Shown here in pieces: positions 1 through 12,760 of a stretch of 64,000 bases of DNA (its first letter is position 1; each line of letters begins with the position of its first letter). A model generated the notes under the pieces. The model saw only the letters and a program-made list of their open reading frames with translations. It was not told where the DNA came from and did no database searches. The stretch comes from Anaeramoeba flamelloides (Eukaryota; Metamonada; Anaeramoebidae). The stretch covers positions 9,052,001-9,116,000 of the forward strand of contig JANTQA010000023.1 in assembly GCA_027625915.1 (NCBI GenBank). The letters are read 5' to 3'. The position numbers and the translations under genes are program-made.

Positions 1-279
1 AATTTTGAATGTCACTATTTATATGAAACGAAATTATTCAAATCATTTCTTTAACATAATGTGTTAAGAATACAATAAATATGTGAGTTGGTATATCCTA
101 TTATAATATAATTCATACCAATGAAAAAATGGAAATTAAAAATATCTGAAAATTTATCAAGAATAAATAAATAAAAAGTTATTTCTTGATCTTTTTTGTT
201 ATTATTTGATATACTGTTAATTACAAAATAAAAATATTAAAATTTTCACATAGCTTACAAAAAAAATACCTTCTAGTAA

Positions 280-890
280 TTAAAATAAATCATCAAAGTC
301 CTCAATTCTAAAAGGGAAAGTATCATTCTGAGCTTCGTTACTTATTTTAAAAAATTTAAAAATTTTACAGACTTTTTGAAAATCTTTTTTTGGAAAGCTG
401 AATGAAAATTTTGTCCCATTTATTTTTCAACAAATATTAATTACTTCTTCTTTATTGGATTTTATTTTTAATTCTGGATTAAAAATTTTTTATATTTTAG
501 GGAATTTGTTGAGAAATAAATTAATTCCGATTTCTTAACAAGATTTACCAAAAAATGAAATTTTATATCTTATTTTCAAATAAATCTTCGTTTACTTGTT
601 TTAACCCAGAAAATAGGATATTTTTTTGAATTCTACTTCATAAATAAAGAGTTATTTTACATATTTGTTTGATTTGATAATTATTTAATATCCATTAAGG
701 AAAACTTAAAATAATTCTAAATTCTTTATTGAAATTTTTTCTACATTTTTAAATTATTTTGGGTCGAATCTTTTGTAACTCTTTATTTAGTTTCGAGAAT
801 TCAACACATTTTACTTTGATATTTTGAAACAATATTCTTTGTTTGGGCTGATTGATTAAAATACTTTAAAAAAGAACAATGAAACAAAGA
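280..890 (-). pseudogene. Decayed protein-coding region, family unknown
   Basis: Read on the minus strand from about 890 down to a TAA at 280-282, the sequence keeps a protein-like composition for over 200 codons. There are segments rich in Lys, Asn, Glu and aromatic residues, for example KVKCVEFSKLNKELQ and FPFRIEDFDDLF near the end. The frame is interrupted by about seven stop codons and at least one frame change. Most stops sit where Gln or Trp would read naturally, which is what C-to-T or G-to-A change at CAA or TGG codons produces. I cannot name the family. It may be a dead host gene or a dead mobile-element protein. Confidence 0.4.
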
Positions 891-1034
891 TTGTTAAAAA
901 ATAATAATACAGAGCACATGGCCTAGAGTTACAATATATACTGTTGTTTGAACACAATCATACAAATTAAGATGATAAAGAAAAAATTTTTTAGCAATTG
1001 ACTTTGTGAAATTTTTTTTTTTTCATTAAAGTTA

Positions 1035-1230
1035 CAGTCAGTTTCACTTTTAAGGCACAAACTTTCAACGAAATTTAAGGCACAAAAAAATCTCAAATTA
1101 AGGCTCAAAATTTGGAATTTTTTTTTTTACAATTTATTTTACTAGAATTTGAATTTTGTACTTTAATTTGAGATTTTTTTTGTGCCTTAAATTTCGTTGA
1201 AAGTTTGTGCCTTAAAAGTGAAACTGACTG
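1035..1230. mobile_element. Family A MITE, copy 1 (196-bp palindrome, TA flanks)
   Basis: This is a near-perfect palindrome starting CAGTCAGTTTCACTTTTAAG and ending with its reverse complement. It is flanked on both sides by TA (1033-1034, 1231-1232), as expected of Tc1/mariner-type insertion. Each arm holds three copies of TTAAGGCACAAA (one reads GGCTC here) about 25 bp apart. The short open frame inside is a by-product of the repeat. There is no transposase, so it is non-autonomous. Confidence 0.85.
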
Positions 1231-2640
1231 TATTAGAAAAATTATCTTTCTTTTTAGTCTAATAGTCCCTAAAAAAAATTTGTTTAAAATGCACACCTTT
1301 TCGGGTCTATTTTTTTTTTTGGTTTATTGTGTGATTTATTTCAGGCATCTCAAGAACCCATTTCTAGATCCAAAACTATTTTAATAATTTCCACAAAAAA
1401 AAATATACTTAAAATTTAATAATTAATTATTCAACTCTGATTTTATTTGAGTACATATCTCAAAGAAAACAGTGAGCGTTATTATGGTTTCAAAGTTTCA
1501 ATATCAGGTGTCATGTAAAAAATCTTTATTAGTAAGGTTTTTTTCAATTAAAAATTTTCCAAATAGTAAAAGGTCACTACTTCCTTATCATATATTTTGA
1601 TCTTTAAGTGAAATAATTCGAATACATTTTAAGTTTGGGAATTTATATGTTCTTCGGTTACAAAAGTTTTCTTATAAATTGAAAAAAGAATAAAATATTC
1701 CTTTTCGAACAAATTTCTCTTTTGTTTATTTGGAAAAAATATAATTTTTGCTTTAATAGTTCTTGTGATCTCAATTACATTGTCCTATTGGTCAGCAAAT
1801 CTGTACAGTAAATTTTCAGCCTGAGCTGAGAAAGATAAAAGGAAAAGACTATTTGCTTCTGTTGTAAAAATTATTGGATACTAACTTTTTCTAAATAATA
1901 AAAAATTTTTTTGTCCATTTTCAACTTATTTTTCTAATTATTTGAAAAAAAATTCAAGATCCTCCCGTAATCAAAATGAAATGATAGTGTACGAAATTTA
2001 TTAAAGTCTTTCCAGTTGAGCTTAGAGATCAAAAAATTAATTTCCTCGTTTTAATTTACAAAGTAACATGAAAATTTGATCGAAAAAATAATGACAAAAA
2101 CAAAGACAGTCAATTCTAACAATAAGTTTCAATATTAAATTTTTTTTATTAATTTTAAAGCAATAAAAAAGAAAAAAAAAAGCAATGTGGATTGAATAAG
2201 AAATAAAAAGTATCCTATTGTGACACTTTTAAGAAAATAAGTGTTTTTTTTTTAACATCAAAATTGAGAAATAATATTTCTAAAATTTGCAAAAAGTTGC
2301 AAATATTTCGATTCTCTAAGTAACCAAAAGAAATTTAACTAGATTTACTCCCAAAACAATAAAGAGAATATCAAACTGCTTGAAAACAAAAATGAATACC
2401 AATTGTTAAAACCAAAGTGACATTGAAGTTTCTCTTTCGATAAGAAATGAAGATCGAAAAAGAAAAACTTTTCGTTTGCCATGAGAAAATTTAATTAATT
2501 TTCTTGAAAGGGTTTGTTTTTCCCCAAACAAAAAAATTGGCTTCTTTGTCAGAATAGTTCCGCTATCGAAGAAAAAAATGAAAGCAATCTTCAAAATTTT
2601 GGACAAGGTACTGAAATTTCTCATTACGTAGTGAAAAAAA

Positions 2641-3108
2641 TATAGTAATAAAAAAATTACTGAAAAAATTTTTATTGTGAATATTAGTCTAATTGCTGAA
2701 TATTTTCTTTTTTTTACAAATAACTTCCTTTTTTTAAGAATCTAACCTGAAAATTATAACCCTCATACTTCTGAGAATGATGATTAATTAAATTACACTT
2801 GATCAAAATACCATTCAATCAATCGAAAAACTGGAACAAAAAATTATCATTTTCCAAACTCTAAAAAAAACTGTTTGTTTTTTAAAATCAAGTTGATCTA
2901 CTTTTGTTATCAAGCAATGTAATGAGTATTCTATACACACCCAAACTTTAATTAACTTTGGGTTGGTTTCTGAATTAGCTCATAAAAAGTTAGGTTATTG
3001 ATAAAAATGGATTTTGTTTTTAAATTTTTATTTTACATTATAATTTTATCAATTAAAAATCTTAGCAGGTATTTTTTTCCTGTTGGATATTTTTTTTACT
3101 TCAATAAC
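2641..3108. mobile_element. Family D MITE, copy 1 (diverged)
   Basis: This matches copies at about 17747, 44664 and 53843. Shared parts are the left end (TTATTGTGAATATTAG), an internal AATCAATCRAAAAACT segment and the right end (AAAAATCTTAGCAGGTATTTTT followed by a second GGATATTTTTTT). It is the most diverged full-length copy. The ends are approximate. Confidence 0.5.
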
Positions 3109-5403
3109 TGTTTTTGTTTTTAAAAAATTTAGATTCAATTAGTAATTGAACACACTGATTTTGAAAAGTATCATAATTAATGATAAATATTGTTTTATGA
3201 AATATACTCTTCAAATAAAGAGAAAAAAGAATTTGACTTAATTTGCTTTTTTTAATTGTAATTTTTTTTTTCAAATTATTTTTCTAATAACAATTGATTT
3301 ATAAAAATCATTTTAATTTTGATTTTCAATCAAAAAAAAACAATCTTAAACTTAATTTTGAAAACAATCTCACCACTAAAACGGTATGGTGTAAAGAAAA
3401 TACTTCTATGGTTATTGTTAAATGTACTTTCTTTTTCCAATTGATAAATTATCATAAGACGAGACGATATAGTAGGATTAACCGAAATCTTTTGATAATA
3501 TTTGAAAAGATCTTTGTCGTAAAAAATTAAATTTTCGAAAAGTAAGTGAAAAATAATTGGTATATATTTATGGCTGAGTTTTAATTAATAATGACCAAAA
3601 CTAATAGGATAAATTAGAGCAAAGTATAGTGTTAAATTTTTGTAAGTAATACCTCGGAACAAATAAAGATTGAATAATTTGAGATCTAAAAAAAAACCAG
3701 TTTTGTTATATTTTTTGTGTTTCGGACTTAAATCCTTTTGTAAAGATCAAGAAAGAACAAAACAGAGATTTTAGAGACATTATATCCATTCACATAAAAT
3801 ACATTTTTGTCGCACCATATTAATTAAAAAAAATAATAACAACTGTTCATCCGATATTTGATATTAAAATGGGAGAAAATTTTGGACAGATTTTGATCTT
3901 TCTTCAATTTTGAAATATTATTATTGGGGTTCAACACTTTTGACAATAATTCACACCCTTGCACGTATATAATTGTTTCCAAATAAAATCCGTGCATTTT
4001 TTTCTATTTTTTTTTTGACCAATACAATCTCCTAATCCAGTATTATGTCGAGTGGCAAATCAAGTTTGAAGGTAAATTCTATTTTTATCTTTTGAGATTA
4101 TTTTAAATTAGGAATGAATTTGGAAAATTTTTTTTATAATTTGTACAATTTTATTATATTTTTTATTTTGAAGATAAAAATTTTCTTGAAATATTAACCC
4201 TGTTTTTTCAGTATAAATTTTACTATTTGATCCTTTCTTTTTAGAATTTTTTATTTTGAAATAATAGAAATTTAAGGTACCAATTTCAAATCCAATTGTT
4301 ATTTATTGTTGCTTTTTCTTGATCTGTTGGTGCATAATGGTCTTATTATAAAAAAGCAACACACTTTTTTTATTTTGTAACACAAATTAAACTTTTCTGC
4401 TGATATTATTTTGATAACAGCAATACCATATTCATAATAAACTAATATATCACAAAAGTATATAAAAGAGAATTTATAGAAATCACTAATTACTTTCTGA
4501 TTAGTTGAAAACTTTATTTGGAAACAAAAAGTAAGTGAAAATTTTTTCTCTTTGATAACTAAAATATCAGTAATGAATAGAAAATTTTTCTTGAAGAAAA
4601 AGATCAGTTCTGTTTATTGGATTTTATAATTACAAACCCCAAAAAAAATTTTAAAAAAATTAGTAATCTATTTTATTTTTCTCTAATAAAAATATGGATT
4701 TAATATAATCGACCACAGACAAGATCAAACCACTTAATTAATATTTTTTATATTTTTATTGATATGATAAATTTTTTTTTTTTTGCTTGGATTTATTCAT
4801 TTTTGAAGTTATCTTTTTTATTTGCTATACCTTACAACTTCGAAAATCAAAATATTTTATTTTGAAAAACTTAAAAATGAATTAAGGTGGCAAGAAATTC
4901 ACCAAGAACATTAAGAAACGCTTTGAAGGAATTTTTTTATTTTTTTTTTGGCTTTATAACTTTTTTTAAGGAAAGTATATTTTTTTGAAAAATTGATAGC
5001 AATAACAGTACGTGAAGCTCAAATCATTATAGGTTTGTAAAATTTTCTCAGACAATTTGTTCAAATTAAAAAGTAAAGATTTAAGTTGAAAATGTAAATT
5101 TAATAAATAGGATTATAGATTTTTTCTAATTCTCTAAAACAGTTATGAAAAAAAAATTATATATGTACATAAAAAAACATTTATTTTGTAAAAAATTAAG
5201 AATTTTATAATCTACCTTCATAAAAAGCAGCAAAATCATCAGAATTTTTAAAGATAACAATAAACCAAATGGAGATTAAATTTATTAAATGGGTATAGTA
5301 CCTAGGTTAGATTGAGTTCAGTTTCACCAAGATAGCTCAAAGCTCAATACTTTATTCGAAGAATTTAATCTTTACACAAATGAAAATTTATCACTTTTTT
5401 TTA

Positions 5404-5603
5404 CAGTCAGTTCCTCTTTAAAGGTACAAATATTAACAAAAATTAAAGCACAATAAAAATCTCAAATTAAGGCACAATATTTTGGATTCTAGTAAAATAA
5501 TTTGTAAAAAAAAAAAATTCCAAATTTTGTACACTTAATTTAAGATTTTTTTTGTGCCTGAAATTTCGTTGAAATTTTATACCTTAAAAGTGAAACTGAC
5601 CCT
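5404..5603. mobile_element. Family A MITE, copy 2 (diverged)
   Basis: It has the same palindrome as 1035-1230, with left end TA-CAGTCAGTTCCTCTTTAAA. The right end reads GTGAAACTGACCCTAG, so the last bases and the right TA have diverged. The iterons are partly eroded, which makes this an older copy. Confidence 0.75.
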
Positions 5604-6209
5604 AGATAAGATGATCTAAATGTTATTTTTAAAATGAATAATTTGTAGATTTTGTTCTTTGGAGTTTATACCAATTCCTTCTTGAGTATTTAATTCTTAA
5701 TCTTGATATTTAATGCTATTTTGAAAAAAAGAAAATTTCGGGTTCTATGGTGATTTACAAGTTAAAAATTCAAAAATTGGTTATTTACACTTGTTTTATT
5801 TGAATAAGAGTGGGGGGGGGGTATCAAGAACCAACAAAATAATATCTAGGAAATATTGTGGGTTATCTCTGTAACTCGTAATTTACGAGATATGAATTGT
5901 CAGAAAAATATACTTTTTATACATTTTTTCCACTCTTGTTAAGATCAACAAAAAAAGAATTTGGTCTTTGAATCATTCTAAGAGAAGAATCTTGATTTGA
6001 TTGATATTGAGCAGATCAAAGTTTGATCTATTCTTCTTAAAATTATTAAAATCTCCAACTGGATTCATGTTATATCCAAATACTCTAATGATTTTGATCA
6101 TTTTTATAAGGGTTAACAATTAAATTCGTAATTTTTTACAAAATAAGTGTATCAATTTACAGTTGTATTTAAATTTTTTTTCACAAAAGTTTTTCAAAAA
6201 TGAATTAAC

Positions 6210-6607
6210 CGTTGTGGAAAAAAAGTGAAACAAGGTTTTTAATTGGGAACCTTACTGAAAATTCAAAGAAAGATGAATAATAAAAGAATAAATAAATAAA
6301 TAAAGACAAAATGAAGTATTCGCCACAATAACAGTTTTTTTAATACTCTCTTTTAGTATGGGTTTTTCTTTGATTGATCAATTCTTAAAAATTTGTTGAA
6401 AAAATTGACTTTTTTTGAGATCTCCAAAACAACACTAATAATTTCCTTAAATCAAGTAGATTTCGACTGTATTTATTGGGTTGATTGAAAATAATATAAT
6501 GGGTTATTATTTGAAGTTAATTGGTTTCTTATTTTTATTGATTTTACTTTTCATTTTCAGTAATGTTCCCAATTAAAAACCGTGTTTCACTATTTTTCCA
6601 CAACAGT
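6210..6607. mobile_element. Family B MITE, copy 1 (about 395 bp)
   Basis: Terminal inverted repeats of about 70 bp are visible. The left arm has GTTGTGGAAAAAAAGTGAAA and then TTTTTAATTGGGAAC. The right arm has the reverse complement, ending TTTCCACAACAGT. The interior is shared with copies at about 37420 and 39815 (GACAAAATGAAGTATTC and GAGATCTCCAAAACAACACT). There is no coding capacity. Confidence 0.7.
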
Positions 6608-8209
6608 AATATTTTAGAACCTTCAATTTCTTGTAATTAATTAAAGTGCTTCAAGATTTTTAAAAAATAACAACCACACTTTTTTCCAAGTATTTTCTTT
6701 CTCACCACCCATTTTCTGATCTCACCTATTAAAAATAATTCTTTTGGATTTGGAAAAAACAGTTTAACAAAATAACCAGCAAACTTGTAAAAGTTTTTTC
6801 AAAATCCAAACTCCAGAATTCTTAACTTTGTGTTTGATCAACAACAGTCAAAACGTTTTTTTCTAATTCACAAAGTGCTGTCTTTTTACTTTCCGTATTC
6901 ACTCTTAAACTTGAAAGTTCGAAATTTTTCCCATTTTTGACAAAAAAAAACAAGATCGAAACATAAGAGATTGGAATTGAAATATTTAAAATTTAGGGAC
7001 TTTTTTGAACTTTACGATTGGGTTTGAGTTTCTTTAAAAGAAAGGTGTGTTTTTTAATTTTGCAAAGAAAAATCTAAGAGCCAATCGTAAATGTTTTTTT
7101 GAAGATTATTCATTTTTCGATAGTTGTGAATTTTGGTCAAAAATAATAATTTATACAAATCATTTTTCTGCTTGGAGAATTATTAATAGGAACAAGAGGA
7201 TCCCCAAAACCGATTAAGCAATGGTTTTTAGACCATTTCTGATCGGCAAGATAAACAGTCTATTTCTTAAAAAGATGATCTAATACCAAAAAGAAAAAAT
7301 TATCACTTTACCAATCCTTATTTTCTCATGATGTTAAAAAAAGAATTTATTACCAAATCAAACATGGAACTGTGGTTAGATCTTTTTGTTTGGATCAATT
7401 TGTATTCTGAATTTCTGATAAAGATTTTACTCTATAAAATAATTTAATTTTTGAAAATTTATTAGATTTGTAATTTTCAAGTTTTCCAACAAATAACAAC
7501 AAAAGGGTAGTCTAGGGCAAAAGTCTACCAAAAGTTCCTTCCTAAAAAAAAATTGTTCAATTTTTTGAAGCTATGAGAAATAAAATAAAAAGGATCGAAA
7601 AAATTAAAATTTATTCCAATTTTTCAAACCGTATTTAGAGAAATAACCTGAATGGGAATTTTCCATGGTTCCAAGTGTTTCTAAAAGGGAATTATTATAA
7701 AGTGAAGAGGAAAAAAACTTTACTTCTAAATTTTAGGCGATTTGGTAAAAACTTTTCATTGTCCAGACTATTTTTAGTGTGTTTGGTAAATACTTTTTAG
7801 AATACCGATTTAATAAAAAAAAAATTTTAAAATTAATTTTTTAAAAATTTACAATAAATTTACAAAAGTGAATAAATGCTCCTCTAAACCCACCCAACAA
7901 CTTCTTTCGGAAAACCATAAATCACTATTTCTCTTAAAATCATTTTAATCCAGTCTTTTGCAAAAAAATATAATAAAGTTTGTAGAAAAAAAAAAATCAT
8001 GAACATCAATTTGCTAAAGAATTACGAAAATCTTTTCCCCCATTTCTAAACTGACCAAAAGGCAACATAACCACACTTTACTGAACACTAACTTGAGTAC
8101 AAATGATTAAAATCAAAAAGTCCAATTTTTTTTATCATAATTTTTTCTTTTCACATCAATTTTCAACTAATTTTACTTTTTTTAAATTTTTAAAATCAAA
8201 ACTGAATTA

Positions 8210-9396
8210 ATGTCTCTTGAAAAAATTGGACCTTATGAAATTCGTAAAATTTTCCTTTGTTTTGGCTATTTTCATCCAACTGAAAAAAGTTCTTAATTTG
8301 TCATTAAACTTTTTAAATTAAAAATAAAAAAAACAAAAAAAAAAACAAAAACAAAAACAAAAGGATCAACAATTGGAAGTGGTAGTTTCTCAAAAGGTTT
8401 GTTTTCTTCAAAAAAAAAAACAACAACACTCTTCAAAAACATTGTCCTAACTTTAAAACTTTTTTCTCTTTCTTTTTGTTTTCTTTTTTTTTCTCTTAAA
8501 ATAGTAAAACTTGGATACAACACAATAACCAAGCAAGAAGTTGCAATTAAAATCATTTCCAAAAAGATCATGTTGTCTGATCCAAAAAATATGGAACGAG
8601 TTCGAAGAGAAATTGCGATCCAAAAACTCATCAACCATCCTAATGTTCTCAAAATCTATGATGTTTACGAAACAGAAAACCATTTGTTTTTAATTCTTGA
8701 ATATGTTTCTGGAGGTAATAATCAAAATTTTCTCTTTTCTATAAACTTTACTGTTTTTACATTTGCTTTTTTTTTTTTGAACAAATTTTTTTTTTTATTT
8801 TATTCTGAAAAAAAAATTATTTATTTTCCTTTAAAATTCAAAATTACACTTTCCCGTCCTATCATGGTTTAAATTGAAATTTGACCAAACTGATCAGAAA
8901 AGTATTTTACAAAAATTTGAAATTTTGTAAATGAAAAAAATTTTTAGAATTAAATCAGAATCAAATCACCCATTTTTCAACCTTGACTAATTTAATTTTA
9001 ATTTCTTTCCAAAAAAATAAAAAAAAAAAAAAAACTTTTCACTAATAGGAGAACTTTTTGATTATATTATCGAATGTGAAAGAGTTGACTCAACCCAGTC
9101 AAGAATCTTTTTTCAACAAATAATCTATGGACTCGAGCAAGTGCACTCCTTTTCAATTTCTCATCGGGATTTAAAACCAGAAAATCTCTTATTGGATGAA
9201 GACAGTAATATCAAAATAGCCGATTTTGGAATGGCAAAAATGATGAAATATGGAGGATTACTCGAAACCGCCTGTGGGTCACCACACTATGTCTCTCCTG
9301 AAATTATTCGGGTAAGTTTTTTGATTTTCTTTTCGATAATTCAGAAAAATTAATATTCATAAAAATTTTAATCCTTTTTTGCTTGCACAAAATTGA

Positions 9397-9435
<39 letters not shown>

Positions 9436-11530
9436 TACATATATATAATGTAATAAAATAGGGAAGAGGATATGATGGAAGAAAATCAGACATTTGGAGC
9501 TGTGGAGTAATTTTATACGCCTTATTGTGCGGAAGATTACCATTTGATCAAAAGGATTACCGAGATTTATTGTTCAACATTCGAAGGGGCTCATTTTCGT
9601 TCCCAAAATTCTTGGGCGAATTGGAAAAGGATTTGATCTCAAAAATGTTGGTTGTCAATCCACAAAAAAGAATCACGATTAGCGAAATCAAAAGGCACGC
9701 ATGGTTTACTTACAACTTTCCAAAAAACTACATCCCACCAAGGCCACCAATTGATTATGGCAAGAACCTTGAAAAGCCAATTTTCTTAAAGAACATCGAC
9801 TACAAAATTGTGCAAAATTTGTCGCAATTGGGGCTCATGAACAGCAAAGAAATCATCAAAAAATTGCAAAGCAACAAGGCCAATTCAATCAAGATCTTTT
9901 ACAAGTTTTATGAAAAGCATTCGAACAACCAAACAAAAAACGAAGACAACGAAGGAGGGAGAACTGAACAAAAAAAGAAAACCCGCAAAAAGTCCTTGCC
10001 ACTGAAGAAACGAAGAAACTCCTTTAGCAAGCCAAGGTCAACCAAATCGTCTCCAACGAAAAAAAACAAAAAAAAAACCAAGGTCTCTTTAAAAGCCCAA
10101 GACTCTGGAATCAAAAAGAGCAGCAGGACAAAAAACTCAAACAAATATTCCAAAAATACGAAAAGCGAGAAAATATTGCACCTTTTTGAATTGATCGAAA
10201 AAACCGAGAAGCAAAACGATTTGGATTTTAGCGAATACTCACAAATTATGAACGAGTCAAAAATCTTTGAAGGTCCCAAGGGGGGCAAAAACAAAAAAAA
10301 TGAAAAAAAAACAAGCCAAGTCGAGTTGAAAAAAATTAAAAATTGTCCTAATTTCTCGTGGAATGGGCAGAAAATGGACACAGTCTTGGACAACATTGGA
10401 TCAAACATTTCAAACGAAAACGTTACAGAGTACCACGATAACGACGAAAAGTACTATGATTCAAACCGAGTAAAATCAGATCCTATTACAATACACGACA
10501 AGAACACTTTTCGCATTACAAAAAATAAGCCAAGAACAAGATCACTGAGTGTGACAAAATCGCCTTATCGAAATAAAAACAAAAATAAAAAATTTAGTAT
10601 CAGATCGCCAATCAAACTCAAAAAAATCAATTTCAAATCTTTTAAAAAGAATAAAAAGAAGCAACAAAACAACAACAGCAGGAGTATCAGCAAGAGAAAG
10701 AACACCAAGTCTAGTTGCATTCAAAAGAAGAAACCAGATATCTTCATTGATCTTGATTTCGAGCTTGAAGAAAATTATCTCAAGAAGGGGTTTGAAAAAA
10801 TCCATAAGCAAAACAATTATTTCCATAGCTATCACAACCACAGCCACAACAATGACAATGGCAATAGCAATAGCAATACCTTTGGAAAAAACATGAACAC
10901 CTCGCCAACTTTCCATCGGAAAATGAAAACAAATGAAGATTCCGATTCAATCCTCTCCCCAAGACAAGAAGAAGTGAGTATGAATGAAGTCGGGTGGTTT
11001 GAAAATCACGTCAACAAAAAGGAGCAAAAGAAATTGAATCATAAATTGAAAAAGCAATTGAAAAAGACAAAAAAGGGACTAATGAAGCAATTAAAAAAAA
11101 ACCAAAACATCCCAATTTTCATCTGCCAAAACCGAATCATCGCATTGAGCTCTGCCGACTCAGTCTTAGATTTAATTGTCGAATTGCAAACCGCTTTAAC
11201 CATCTGCGATTACAACTGGAGCTATCCAAACATCAAAACCCTGAAAGGCAACATCGACAAACTTGAAATTAAAGCGCAAATCATCGAAAAGGACTTGGAA
11301 TCAATGCTCGATTTAATTACACTCAATATGTCAGATTGCTCTTCCAATTCCAAAATGTCCAAAGAAGAAAAAATGCTTGAAATCAAAAAACAAGTCAATC
11401 ACAATTTAAATGAAATTGACCCCACAGGGAAACGCAAATGGAAAATGGCAATCGAATTCGTCTGGAAAACAGGTTCTGCTAAAAAGTTCATTGACGAAAC
11501 TCAAAATTTAATCCACTTTCTTACACAATA

Positions 11531-11531
<1 letters not shown>
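8210..11531 (+). CDS. BRSK/SAD-like serine/threonine protein kinase (CAMK group)
   Basis: Five exons: 8210-8243, 8364-8396, 8505-8714, 9049-9311 and 9462-11531, giving 869 residues. All junctions are GT..AG and in phase. The kinase domain spans about residues 9-262. It has the Gly loop GSGSFSKV, VAIK Lys38, HRDLKPEN (catalytic Asp133), DFG at 151-153, activation loop [11 protein letters not shown] with the LKB1-type Thr166, and SPE. Wording closely follows animal BRSK/SAD kinases. A UBA-like segment follows (about 290-332), as in that family. Next come about 350 residues of Lys/Ser/Asn-rich linker. The C-terminal 180 residues start EVGWFENHV and could be a diverged KA1-type membrane or autoregulatory domain. 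Known relatives act in cell polarity and cell-cycle control; the substrate here is unknown. The start is the first ATG, directly before the GPYEI strand. Other AMPK-related kinases are the alternative. Confidence 0.88.
9398..9429. repeat. A32 homopolymer inside kinase intron 4
   Basis: This uninterrupted A tract lies within the intron 9312-9461, upstream of the acceptor at 9461. It is likely to vary in length between individuals or assemblies. Confidence 0.8.
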
Positions 11532-11561
<30 letters not shown>

Positions 11562-11592
11562 TTTTTATTATTATTTTTATTATTATTTTTAT
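11530..11592. repeat. TTA/TTTTA microsatellite at the kinase 3' end
   Basis: TTATTATTATTA repeats with interspersed TTTTTA begin at the kinase stop codon and run through the start of the 3' untranslated region. Confidence 0.8.
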
Positions 11593-12310
11593 ATCATTAT
11601 TTTTTGGGATTGCTTTTTAGATTATTGCGATCACAAGTTATTATATTCTATTGTAAAATTATATTTATATAATTTATCTTTATATTAATTGAATACACTA
11701 TTTTTAAATTTAAAGTTATCTATTTAAAGTTAATTGATTAAATTCAATTCATTTAATTTGAATTTTGAAAATAAATTTGAAATATAAAAATTTTTTTTTT
11801 TTTTTTTTGTTTGTTTATTTTAATTTTAAATACTCAACACAGTCTTTCCAAAGCAGCCAAGACCATTGTTCGATATCAGATTTTGATTATGCTATAGATT
11901 TTTTAAGAGTTGAATTTATAAATAAGAAAGGCATTATTTAAAAAATTTTTTTCCAAATAAAAGAGCTAATGTTCGTTAATTATTTCTGATATTCATAAAA
12001 ATAAAAGTTCAAAGACCCAAAATGACTTTAAACAACGAAAATTCTCTGAGTAACTACATAAAACTTACTCTTGAGAAAGAAATCATTTTTTTTTTTTTTG
12101 ATGTACATCAGATCAAGAGGACTATTTTTCATATTAGAGCATTTTAAGATTATAAAATTTTCAATATGCGCTTTACTTATTCCCAGATTTAACTTTTTTA
12201 AAATTTATATCAGCATCAACATTTGATTTCAAGAAAAATCCAAGGTACTGTTGGAACAGCTGTGCTCTTAAGAATAAAATTTTTTTTTTGATCATTCACA
12301 ACATTATGTT

Positions 12311-12598
12311 TCATCTTGGCTTATTTACAAAAAAAAAAAAAATAATAATAATATGAGCATACTTATTCTCATATTCAACTATTCTAAAACCTAAATCAGT
12401 ATAAAAATTTGAGATAGAAAAAAAACACACAGTAGCCTTCAAAAAAATATATCCCTTATCTACTTTTTCATTTCCCTTTTTCTTTTTCTTTTGTTTTTCA
12501 TATTTTATTTCATTTCCTAACTTGTTTTGTTCGATCAAAAATTTTTTCAAAGACTGATGTTTTGCTAAAGTTAAGTTGTTAAAAATAAAAGAACTCAA
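12311..12598 (-). pseudogene. GNAT N-acetyltransferase fragment (NAA50-like C-terminal half)
   Basis: The open frame of 95 codons contains SISNFYTDLGFRIVEYENKY. This matches the conserved end of GNAT acetyltransferases such as NAA50, where a strand and turn are followed by FY..GF.I.....YY. Before it, KFLIEQNKLGNEI fits the helix after the acetyl-CoA loop, interrupted by a Lys-rich insertion. The acetyl-CoA loop itself (R/Q-x-x-G-x-G/A) is missing. A family C repeat fragment abuts the 5' side at about 12600. I read it as a relic of a gene that the repeat interrupted; a very diverged, partly spliced gene is possible. Confidence 0.4.
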
Positions 12599-12599
12599 A

Positions 12600-12760
12600 T
12601 AAAATTAGTTGATAGTATCTAACCTTCGATTGATCAAGATTCCTAATAAAATTTAAACAAATTTACCAATACATTTTTTTTCTTCTCCCACTCCAATTTT
12701 TTAGTACACCGATATTTTAGTAATATTTAAGAATAATTTATTCTTTGTTTTGTGAGCATT
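12600..12760 (-). mobile_element. Family C repeat fragment
   Basis: It is similar in reverse orientation to the family C interior (around 26640-26770). Shared words include TTACCAATACATTTTTT and a GATTGATCAAGATT region matching the ATTGTTGATCGATC area. It is truncated and diverged. Confidence 0.5.

Larger units (their letters stand above)
1..8209. other. Gene-poor AT-rich stretch with MITEs and one gene relic
   Basis: I see no intact gene before the kinase at 8210. The stretch holds a decayed minus-strand reading frame (280-890), two family A palindromes (1035-1230, 5404-5603), a family D element (about 2641-3108) and a family B element (about 6210-6607), each listed separately. A short ATG-led segment with a good donor at about 4045-4071 (nine codons, then GTAAAT) could be a first exon, but no convincing second exon was found. 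A G run (GGGGGGGGG) lies at about 5812-5820. The rest is A/T homopolymer-rich sequence. Confidence 0.6.

Noticed and set aside
1105-1296. Small open frame (and the similar one at 23698-23892)
   Set aside because: Both are readings through family A palindromes, not genes.
10542-10962. Antisense open frames within the kinase gene
   Set aside because: They are shadows of the Lys/Asn/Ser-rich linker on the opposite strand. They lack their own signals.
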